From NCBI GenBank assembly GCA_963573305.1, contig OY754331.1, positions 68,995,275-69,059,274 on the forward strand: 64,000 nucleotides of DNA. Direction: 5' to 3'. The DNA comes from Pyrrhosoma nymphula (Eukaryota > Arthropoda > Insecta > Odonata > Coenagrionidae). Every line of letters starts with the position of its first letter. Within the stretch, counting starts at the first letter, position 1. A program made the translations under genes and the position numbers. The notes under the pieces were generated by a model. The model ran no database searches. It saw nothing but the letters and a program-made list of their open reading frames with translations, and had not been told where the DNA came from. Below are positions 34,276 to 42,595 of the stretch, one piece after another.

Positions 34276-35555
34276 TTCGGGTAGTTTGAGCGAGCAAGAT
34301 TTTTCCCTAGCCATATTACAGACCATATTCTAATTTGATTTTTAAGCTTAAGCAGCTGTAAGAAGCATGAAAAAGATATAGTTGCAATTATGATGAAAGC
34401 ATTTTTTCATATGATTTAACTTCTTAGTAATTCTCTAATTTACATATCCCAGGCTTTAACTCACGTAATTCATGCCTTACACTGAAAACGTCTTCGAGAC
34501 TTAAGGTTTTCTTTAAGAATTTGGTTTAAGGATCGCGGTATTTGATTTATTTGTATACATAATTAAATAAACATACAAACTATACACTGCATACTTTCTT
34601 GCGGCATCTGTTCGTGAGAATTGCAGCATTGTTAAAATAATGTCTCTCTGAAGTGCACACTGCACCACCGTACCACATTCTATGGAAAACTGTTCTACGT
34701 TTTGGCAGATGTCTTGGAAAGTAGTGCAGAAAATGAATGGTTGTTTACATCATCAAGGAGATGATCTTTTTCTTTATAAAGAGGCCAAATTCATTGAATT
34801 TCATGCGAAGTTTTATCACGCTCAAACTATTCTTGATCTGGATGCATCGTGTTGGTAACATATCCTTGAGTATAGGCACGTCCTAACGACGTATATGACG
34901 TGACGCCTACCTACCGTTTCGTCGCATCGGGAAAGAGGCGGAGAGTGTGTCACTCAATTCCATAATGAATTCAAGAATTCTAATCTAATTTTTTGTTATT
35001 TTTTCGTGACAGGCGTTTGTGCTCCAGGAAGAACGACGAAGAAAGAGCTTACGAGCTGTCGCGCCACTTCGTAATCCGAATGATGAACGACGTGAATTAA
35101 AAGAATGAAAATGAAAAAAGGGAGTATTTCCGCAGATTAATATCAGGTACGCCATTTATTTTTCAATTCAAATGTTAATGATAGTCTGATTATTTAAGAA
35201 TGTTCCTGTTTAATGTTGAATTTGTCGCCAGATTGGAGAGCGTGGGGGGTTGAAATGAATTTTCTCCGAAATTGAATAATGACGGGTTTGATTGAAATAT
35301 TTAGAATGGGGTCATCAACTGCACCATTTGTTTCTGTGAACGCTAGATTGATTCTCTAAGGCTTCATTTTGGCGGTTCAATAAAATGGTTTCACGTATGA
35401 ATCTCAATCCTTCGTTTATTTAAAATGTAGGTCATTTCGATCCTGTAGACTTGATAATTTGACGGAAAATTTTAAATTTTTTTCTTTTCCTTCTGCATTC
35501 ATATACGTTTTCATTTTTCCTGCGATATCTTTGTTTATCGCTATCTTGAATTACC
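34276..35555. other. No gene recognised
   Basis: AT-rich. A pyrimidine tract and AG at 35011-35012 precede a short 31-codon frame to 35108. It has an acceptor-like context but no recognised protein. Confidence 0.4.
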
Positions 35556-35905
35556 GTAGAGTTCAGAGTTTGTTGCAAGTCTCCTCCCCACGTTCTATTT
35601 TTAGGCCGATGAATTTTGCGCGGTGATGTTCCAGTTTTCGTCATAACTCAACACTGCTCTATATTTTTAGTATAAAGGCATTAAATAAACGATTTGGATC
35701 GTGATATCAGTACAATTATTTTATTAAATTGTAACTCTGTGCGTTCATAGAAAGTAATATTACATATTTTCGAATTGAAAATTATTATGTTGACAGTTTT
35801 TCAATGAAATGGACTCGCAGTGAGAGTGTAAATGGTTCTTGTTTTAAATTTATGGCCTGGTTTTAGAGAAAAAATATTCTTCCCGTTCCTAGCATGCGGG
35901 ATCTA
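35556..35905 (+). repeat. Diverged direct duplication, copy 1
   Basis: It shares with 37505-37850 the series GTTGCAAGT-TCCTCC, CTCTGTATTTTT-like, AACGATTTGGATCGTG, TTATTAAATTGT, TTTTTCGAATT and GCAATGAGAGT-like segments in the same order. The two copies lie about 1.95 kb apart. No coding frame is conserved between them. Confidence 0.6.
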
Positions 35906-37504
35906 CTTTTTGCCTTCTCGAAGCCATTTAGGGTATCCAGTTGTTACTTTATCCTATGCAATAAAGTGAGCAATAATTGTATACATGTATGTGCTACCCA
36001 ATGATTTTTTATCGAAAGCTGATTATCTGATCTACCAGAACGGGTTTTCGGTATGAGGAATCGATTAGTATAGGTCCCGTATCCGCAAATAAAAGGGCCA
36101 TTATTCCCATAAGAATATTATACGTAGTTTTTTTCCGAGTCAAATGACGAAGCAATTTAAAAGTGCTTTTCCTACCAGAAAACCCTCTTAATATTCGAAG
36201 TGTTGTGTGGAAAGGAGTGCTGAATAATTTGGACTTAAATCATTATAACGTCACCCACGTGAACATTGAAAATGAAAACATTAATTTGGACTACAAAGAA
36301 AATTTTTATACGACTTTCTAATAAATTTTTAGTTATTTTCTTATAATTCTACTTATTTAGTTTAATTATATTTTATAAATATGCATAAATGTACTTTGAT
36401 AAAATTATTTTTATTTTTATAAAATATATATGTAAAAATGAACATTTTAAAACTTTTTAATCTCGAGAAAACCTATTTTAAGCCATCATTATTTAAATTT
36501 TTATTTATGATAAAATATGTATAAGGAGGTTAAAAAATTGCATTAAATAACATAAATTTCCATTTAATTAAGAAAAATTAATGTGTATATTATTCTGCAC
36601 AAAGCTCGCTCCTCCGGTGTATCATTCTTATGCCTTGTATTACGGGGTCAGACTGATCTAAACACTTATGGAGATCTTTTGTTACATCTCGTCACTCCTT
36701 CTCCTGGAAATGCTTGGCGATTTTGAGTGAAATATCTTAGGTTCTGAACTTCCTGGACGGTCCACCACCCCACGTTCATTTTTACTCCAAGGTATAGGGG
36801 CCATATGTTTTAGTTCCCCGTTGTCTAAGAGGTATTTATGGATGCGAGATACGTAGGCGCATCTGGAGTTGGAAATCGGTCAGCTGGAATATAGCACCTG
36901 TGGACACTCCCCGTATCGAGTGACTCTGACCTAAATATGCGCGAATAAATTCCTTAATTTTTTTTCTCTGTAGTTTCCGTGATCTATGAGGAGATAGAAG
37001 GTTGTAGGAGTGGGTCACGGTTGTAGCAGTTTATTTCTAATAAGTTGGTTCCGGAGGAATTGAATTCCAGAGAGCTTTAATTTTGGGAGCAGAATGACCT
37101 CGTATGTGAACAGTGGAAATTGTATTCGTTACTACTTAAAATAAGAAAATGAAGTTAGCTGAGTCATGGAGTTCGTATTTAAAAAAGATATGTTTTTCGA
37201 TTTGAATAATGGCAATGGAGGAGGAATCGCATAAAATGAATCGCAGAGTCGTTGATAATGCCTTCTGCATCTCGCCATGGTTTTATATTTCCGATATTAA
37301 CCCCTTCATACCCATGCCAATGCATTCAAATTTTCTGAGAAAACTTTTAATGAAAACACTGCAAAGTAGAAGAGACAGACTATATGGATACATTCTGTGA
37401 AAAAACAGCACCTTGAAAACAATAATGGAGCGAAAAATGTATGAAAAAAAACAAAGGATGAAGTAGGTACATTCAGAAAATAAATGGGGATGTCCCAATG
37501 AGGG
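35906..37504. other. No gene recognised
   Basis: AT-rich. A - strand frame 37018-36836 and the sequence up to 36600 look like decayed coding DNA, perhaps from a mobile element, but no motif is identifiable. Confidence 0.4.
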
Positions 37505-37850
37505 TTCTGAGGGGGTTGCAAGTTTCCTCCCAACGTCTTATTTTGTACCGATATATTTGAAAGAACATGTATGCATTTATGAATTTTTCAATATAAGTCA
37601 TCTCTGCTCTGTATTTTTCATACTCGTAATTCCATTCAATCAACGATTTGGATCGTGGCATCAGAACAATTTCTATTAAATTGTTACCTTGTGTTTTCAC
37701 AGATGATATTTGTACATTTTTTCGAATTAATAATAATTGTAATGATAATTTTTCTATGAAATAGTGTCGCAATGAGAGTTGAAATATTATTTTTTTCATT
37801 TTATGGCATGCTTAAAGGGGTAAATATTTCTCCAGGTTACTAACATGACG
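37505..37850 (+). repeat. Diverged direct duplication, copy 2
   Basis: It is the counterpart of 35556-35905. A third, short match (TTTATGGCCTGCTTTTCGAC with AATATTCTCCACGTTCC) lies at about 38072-38120 and corresponds to the last part of copy 1. Confidence 0.6.
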
Positions 37851-38649
37851 CATTTTCTGTTTGAGTAATGAAAGAATGAAGCGGTTATCTTAAAAGAGAA
37901 AAGGACGGATAGTTGCAGGTAAACAATATATGGATTGATATTTACTGATGTTGATGGTCTATTATACCAAGCCTCGTTATTTTTTAAGAAAAAACGAAGG
38001 GATATTTCCAAGTTCCCCTTCAAACAAAAAGGGTCTTGAGGAAGCTAGCAGGATTGAAATAGTGGTTTTTTGATTTATGGCCTGCTTTTCGACACAAAAT
38101 ATTCTCCACGTTCCTTATATTCTGCTTATACTGTTTGAGCTATGAAGAGATATAGCGATTACCTTAAAAGAGAATAGTGTGTAGAATTACAGGGGATCAA
38201 TCTCAGGATTAAAGATTGTTGATGATGATGGTGATGCTTTTCACCAGTGCTCTTAATTATTTTGGATTCACGGAGAGTTAACGAGTGTTATAATATTTGA
38301 TGTAACTGGTGATCATAAAAAAATGTTCTCAATAATTCTAGGGTACGTACATATGGAAAAATATTTTAGTTTCAATATTTTTCAAAACGTGTTAATAGTG
38401 AACAATTCAAAACTTTATAGGTATACAGCAATTCGTGGAACCCTTAGGATGGTAGCGTGGAATCCTAGGGTTCTGTGCAACTCAGTTTGAATCTCGCTGC
38501 TCTACGCCAAACCTCTTCAGTTTTGAAGAAATACGTTGAGATTTTGACATGTTCCACTTAGCACAGGAAGATTGAATCTATCTTAGAAGGGAGCCGGGAA
38601 AAATAAGTTTTTCAAATCATTTCGATTGCAAAAATGTGTAGTCACGCGC

Positions 38650-38762
38650 ACGGGATCAAAGATGTACACAAAAGACGATGAAATTCGACATGAAAAAATC
38701 ATTTGACTTGACCGGGATTCGAACCAGGACCAATTGCCGGACAGGTGTGATAGCCTGAAACA
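38650..38762 (-). repeat. tRNA-like SINE, inverted partner of 38784
   Basis: On the - strand it shows ACACCTG, GGCAATTGG, GGTTCGAATCCCGG and GTCAAATGATTTTTTCAT, followed by TTTCATC-TCTTT. The order and body are the same as on the + strand from 38800 to 38890. The two copies lie head to head and could pair as a long hairpin. Confidence 0.65.
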
Positions 38763-38783
38763 TTTTAATTAATCGATTATGAT

Positions 38784-38856
38784 GGCTTCGTGGTGTAACT
38801 GACTAACACACCTGGCGGGCAATTGGGAGATCCGGGTTCGAATCCCGGCGAAGTCA
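38784..38856 (+). repeat. tRNA-like SINE head with complete cloverleaf (Ala-GGC-like)
   Basis: All arms can pair: acceptor GGCTTCG/CGAAGTC, D stem GTGT/ACAC, anticodon stem CCTGG/TTGGG (three G-U pairs), and T stem CCGGG/CCCGG with loop TTCGAAT. The 73-base length is right. The anticodon position reads GGC, but position 33 is G instead of the nearly universal U. The downstream body matches an inverted neighbour at 38650. I therefore read it as a SINE head and not as a working tRNA gene. Confidence 0.65.
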
Positions 38857-38895
38857 AATGATTTTTTCATTGCGATTTTCATCCTCTTTGGTGGG
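38857..38895 (+). repeat. Body of the 38784 SINE
   Basis: AATGATTTTTTCATTGCGAT and the following TTTCATCCTCTTT match the body of the inverted copy ending at about 38650. The SINE ends near the start of the GC-rich island. Confidence 0.5.
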
Positions 38896-41239
38896 AAAAA
38901 TAAGGCCAGAGACTGAGAGATCCGGAGAATTTCGGGATCATTTCCGAATTCCGGACGAATCCGGGAGAGAGAGAGAGTCGGAGAGCTGGAGCGTTACGTG
39001 CAAACGCGTATTCCTACGTGTGTCGGTCGACTTCGTTCATGTGTGCGCTCGACGCGGAGGGAATGTGCGGTATAACGTTTTGAGGGAAAGACGGGGGAGG
39101 GGAAATTGCAGGGTCGCTTAAAGAGGGGTGGGTGGGGTTTGTTTGAAGGGTGAGGGGAGAAGAGGGGAGGTAGCGCAGTGGTGGTGGAGGATTGGGGGTG
39201 GGGGGAGGAAAAGAAGTAGGGGAGGGTATCACGTGCGTGTGTCCCATAATGCTAGGCGTGGCACCTCCCCCGCCTCCTCCACCAGCCGCCGACCCTCGCC
39301 CTGGCGCCACTATCGCCTGCCTGCCTCTCTCTTTCTCTCCACGGCTGCGCACCCCTGATCTCCCCCCCTCCATTCCCTCTCCTCCACACCCCCTATCCCT
39401 TTACCCCTCCTCGTCCCCCCCCCCTGCGTTCCACCCCACCCCTCATCTCCCGCGGTACGGAAGTTGGGTCCTAAATAATAATAATATTGATAAAAATATA
39501 TTTAAAAAAATTCCGTTGAGAGAGAGAAAAATAAACCTCCCACGCTATTTTTTTTAATTCCCTCTCCTCCCTCTCTCTCGTCGTACCGATTTTACCTATC
39601 CCCCGTCGTGTACCTACTCCACCCGTGTCGCGCACCGCTGGAAAAACCGCGAGAAACATACTTTCCATCATCCCTCCCACCAGGAGTTTCACCCTTCCTC
39701 CTGTACCCCTACCCCCCCTCTCACTCTCTATATACACTCCCCCCCTGACCTCTCCCTCCTCCCCTCCCCTCGCACGGAAGTCTCCCCCCCTCAAAACCCT
39801 CCCCCTCCAACCCCACCGAGGCGACCAATGGCTCCGCTCCACCCCTCCCCGCAACATTTTCACTCCCTCGCTATCCCTTCGTATATATCACCCCACCACC
39901 CCCCTATTCCGTCCCCTCCCTTCTCCCCCCATGCCTTCCCCTCTCTCACCCCTTACTTCCCCTCCGCCCCTGGCGGACCGTACACCCCTTTCTTCAACTC
40001 TCCATGCATGCGCCGCACACTCTCAGTTCAGTGTGACTGAAGGCTTCGACGGAGCGTACTCCGCCGCTCTCGCCCAAGGATCCGACGTGCACGTGGCTTT
40101 TAAACACCCTGTCCCCCCCCTCCCCCCTTGGACGGTCCCCCCCCACATCACCGAAATATCCGTGCAAGATCATAACCCCAGCCCGAAGACTTGAGAGAGA
40201 GAGCACACACTTCGCGGGAGTGAAAAGCCCGCCCGCCTGTTTCGACCCCACTGTTGGAGGACCACAACCTCTCGGAGGCAAGTCCTTAAAACTCAGCCGG
40301 GAGAGGGGGGTGTTGTTTGAAGGATGTATGTATAGAGACACGCAGGGGATCTGAGGCGTGCTTTCCACGCGGTGCACCCACTTGTTTCTTCTCCCGGCTG
40401 GCGCGTGTGTGTTATTTTCCGGGGTATCAGGTTTTATAATTTACTATTGCTTCATCTCCCCCTCCTTCGCCACTCGATGCGACCCCATGTATAGCAAGCG
40501 GAGGCAAAAGTGTGTGCCGGGATGGGCAGGATAATCCCTTCTAGTCCGTCACAAGTCCTTCTCTGGAACGACGACGAAGTTTCTTCTCCATCTCGAACAC
40601 CACCCTCCCCCCTACACGACAAAATCGCCCTGCCAACGAAGCACGGGGAGAAGTGAAGGCTCCCTCAGGATACGGGGAAGCGGAGCCTTGGCCAGGCCTT
40701 TATTTCCCTCTCCATCGAGGGATCGTTCTTTCCGGGACCGTCGACTGTGTGTGTGCCCCCCTCAGTGTTTGTGGAGGGGTGAAAATATTTTTAGTGGAGG
40801 AGGCGACGGTCACCTGTGTGACATAACCGTCAAGTTGAAACAAGAGAGAGAGAGAGATAACAGGTGAAATATTTAAGTGGAGGAGCCAGGGAAACCCGTG
40901 TGAGCTGTCAGAAAAGAGGGGTCGGAGTTGAAACGCAGATAAGAGAATAAACAAGCGGGATTCGCCCTCTTCTTAGGTTTCTTGGTTGATCGGGCGTGGT
41001 TGTAGTGTGCGCGTGTGTGTGGGGAAGGGTGGCGTGGGGGACTACGCTTGTTGGTAAGGATAATAGGGAAAATAAATAAATGAAAAAAGAAGTGCGGCAC
41101 GCGGTGATGGAGGGTGAAGCAGCCTCTGCGTTGGCGGCGGTTAGCGACTCCGCGCGGCGCGGTGGCATCCTCGCATTAACGGCCTCCTCTCTTCCCGCCA
41201 ATCGATAGGTTTGGGCCTTATCAAACCCCCGCACCCGTG

Positions 41240-41273
41240 TATAAAAAAGGCCTGGCCCTCTTCCCTCTTCACC
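41240..41273 (+). promoter_or_regulatory. Candidate TATA/initiator core promoter for the ERG transcript
   Basis: TATAAAAAAG lies at 41240-41249. A TTCACC initiator-like element with its A at 41271 follows 31 bases downstream, the usual TATA-to-start spacing. The stretch after it is pyrimidine-rich. A second TATAAAT occurs at 41339. This is motif and spacing evidence only. Other start sites within the GC-rich island are possible. Confidence 0.45.
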
Positions 41274-41431
41274 CCTTCGTTCCCGTTTCCCTCCCCCCGT
41301 CGGAATTCCCTGTTCTCTCTTTTTCCCTCACCTCTTCGTATAAATCCCCCATACGTCCCGCAAGCGCTCCCGTAAAATCCTACATCTTCCACCTCAAAAG
41401 GGAGGTTTGGGGGGCTGAGGGGGGCGAGGGC

Positions 41432-41629
41432 ATGCCGGCCGCCGTGCCGGTGGGCGCCGCCCGCGGTGGAGGAGGCCCCCCGCCAAAGTACCGCGGGCCC
41501 GGCGAAGGATTCCCCGAGGGCCCGCGTCGTTCCCCCAGGCGCGTCCCCATGAGGAAGGTGGACGACCTCCCCGCCATCATCGGGAGGATAGCGGAGAAGA
41601 CGGCGTGTTGCCAGGGTCCTCTCCGCTGA
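41432..41629 (+). CDS. Upstream ORF of 65 codons in the ERG leader
   Basis: ATG at 41432 (G at -3) to TGA at 41627-41629. The product is Gly/Pro/Arg-rich at first (about residues 5-35), then a more ordinary stretch containing RKVDDLPAIIGRIAEKTACC. The second half uses codons ending almost entirely in G or C (AAG, GAC, CTC, ATC, GAG), so it looks more like selected coding sequence than the surrounding low-complexity frames. It ends 353 bases before the channel ATG and is not in frame to extend it. It could be a translated uORF that dampens channel translation, an exon of an alternative transcript, or a chance frame in GC-rich DNA. I do not recognise the protein. Confidence 0.35.
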   Translation: MPAAVPVGAARGGGGPPPKYRGPGEGFPEGPRRSPRRVPMRKVDDLPAIIGRIAEKTACCQGPLR

Positions 41630-41808
41630 CCCCTGAGGCCGACCCCTCTGCAGAGGGGCCCCGCTCTGCGCGAGGTGGGGGCGGGAAGGAAGGCCTCGCG
41701 TTTCCCCCCTCCCCATCCAGCTCCCCAACCCCCTTCTTCTTCTACTTGTCGTACTACCCTCGTGCCCCATACCACCACCAAACAACCACCCCCGCCCGAG
41801 AAGGTCGG

Positions 41809-41919
41809 ATGGTTTCGAAGCAGCGGTTACCGTGGGAGGGGTATTCATTCTTCGTCCGCTTCGAGGATCTCCTCACGTCCTGCGGGAAGGTCTTGAAGAG
41901 GGCTCAAGGAGGCGTTTAA
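41809..41919 (+). CDS. Second upstream ORF, 36 codons
   Basis: ATG at 41809 to TAA at 41917-41919, ending 63 bases before the ERG start codon. It begins MVSKQRLPWEGYSFF and has no recognised motif. Being short and close to the main AUG, it would be expected to influence re-initiation if the leader is transcribed as predicted. It may equally be a chance frame. Confidence 0.28.
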   Translation: MVSKQRLPWEGYSFFVRFEDLLTSCGKVLKRAQGGV

Positions 41920-41982
41920 GGGAAAGACGAGGACACACACTCAGACGGACATACCCCAGCAACGAGAGGCTGTTGAGAGAAG

Positions 41983-42058
41983 ATGCCTGTGAGGAGGGGA
42001 CATGTGGCGCCCCGCACGACTATCATCGAAACCATCATCAGGAAGTTTGACACGCACA
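41983..42058 (+). CDS. sei: First coding exon of an ERG-type (Kv11/seizure) voltage-gated K+ channel
   Basis: The ATG at 41983 opens a frame of 25 codons plus one base, beginning MPVRRGHVAP and ending TIIRKFDTH. This is the N-cap of ERG (KCNH2-type) potassium channels. From memory of the family, 17 of the 25 residues match the vertebrate ERG N-terminus, including the whole first ten. In ERG channels the N-cap sits in front of the PAS domain in the cytoplasm and slows channel closing. The start is secured by an in-frame TGA at 41974-41976 and an A at -3. The exon stops after 76 coding bases at a GTGAGT donor, the same split codon as KCNH2 exon 1. Codons are GC-rich, as in the surrounding island. 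The PAS domain, six membrane segments and cyclic-nucleotide-binding-homology domain lie outside the window. The family assignment is strong. The symbol sei assumes an insect ortholog; paralogs cannot be excluded from 25 residues. Confidence 0.87.
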
Positions 42059-42595
42059 GTGAGTACAATCTACTCATAATATATATAAAAGTCTTCCAGG
42101 AGCGTGCCCTGTTGGTTTAGTAAGGTTATTTTAAGTCAAAAGCGGCTTTCTGCTACGCTGTCTTCTTGTGTGTCTTTGTCCTTCCGATTTTGGCGACTGT
42201 CAGCCTTTTTATTCTTTTCCCTGGACAATATCCTGTGAGTGTGAATCCACATATTATAACCATATTCCTGGAGCATGACGTGTGGCTTCAGTGAGATTGT
42301 TTCCAGTTGAATGCGGTTCTCTGCTACACTGTCTTCTTGTTTTTGAGTTCTTGGATGTTCTGAGTTTAGCGACTGTCACAGTCTGTTTATTGTTCTCCTT
42401 GAACAGTGTCCAGTGAGTATGAATCCACATTATATAAACGCATACCAGGAGCAATGGCATGTTGGTTCAGCGAAGTCGAAAGTCAGCTCTCTGCATCCCT
42501 GTCTTCTTGCTTTTGGGGTCTTGGATGTTCTGAGTTTTGCGATTGTCACAGTCTTTTTCTACTACTCTCCCTGAACAACAATGCCTTGGGAGGGA
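42056..42595 (+). repeat. Three-unit tandem array (~177 bp) that begins at the splice donor
   Basis: Three diverged units start at about 42056, 42232 and 42410. The GTGAGT motifs are spaced 176 and 178 bases apart, and the later CCAGGAG/CCTGGAG motif recurs at 42096, 42267 and 42445. Each unit opens with a donor-like GTGAGT followed by AATC(C/T)AC-like, AT-rich sequence. Each then carries a CTGTCTTCTTG-type stretch and a GACTGTCA-type stretch. The first unit includes the real exon-intron junction, so the array duplicates the 5' splice site into the intron. Confidence 0.75.
42059..42064 (+). other. 5' splice site of ERG intron 1
   Basis: GTGAGT directly follows the 76th coding base. It is a consensus U2-type donor. 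It splits codon 26 after its first base (phase 1), as in vertebrate KCNH2. Two further GTGAGT copies occur at 42235 and 42413 in the tandem array that starts here. Confidence 0.85.

Larger units (their letters stand above)
41271..41982 (+). other. Predicted 5' UTR of the ERG mRNA
   Basis: If transcription starts at the 41271 initiator, the leader is about 712 nt, GC-rich and unspliced. I saw only two AUG-started upstream frames in it (41432 and 41809, the first with an in-frame internal AUG at 41549). The main AUG is at 41983. A spliced leader starting further upstream cannot be ruled out. Confidence 0.4.
38900..42058. promoter_or_regulatory. GC-rich, strand-asymmetric island around ERG exon 1
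   Basis: This block stands out sharply from the AT-rich flanks. The + strand is G-rich at about 39050-39240, with several runs of three or more G in close succession. It then switches to strongly C-rich, pyrimidine-rich sequence at about 39260-40190. A mixed GC-rich stretch runs from 40.2 kb to exon 1. A CCAAT box lies at 39825-39829 and CpG is frequent. Long open frames here on both strands (for example 39625-40194 + and 41141-41848 -) are Pro/Ser- or Gly/Arg-rich and are read as by-products of base composition. The position directly upstream of a first coding exon fits a promoter island. Confidence 0.6.

Noticed and set aside
35013..35108. Short coding exon after a good pyrimidine tract and AG
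   Set aside because: The 31-codon product is Arg/Glu-rich and unrecognised, ends in a stop, and has no partner exon.
38784..38856. Functional tRNA-Ala gene
   Set aside because: The cloverleaf is complete, but position 33 is G, the anticodon stem relies on three G-U pairs, and the same head plus body exists inverted nearby. It fits a SINE head better.
39625..40194. 189-codon + strand frame rich in Pro and Ser
   Set aside because: The frame follows the C-rich composition (CCC and TCC runs), has no conserved motif and lacks clear splice context. I read it as promoter-island sequence.
41141..41848. 235-codon open frame on the - strand overlapping the ERG leader
   Set aside because: It runs antisense to the predicted leader, is Gly/Arg-rich with no recognisable domain, and long frames are expected in such GC-rich DNA. 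The + strand has the better coding signals here.
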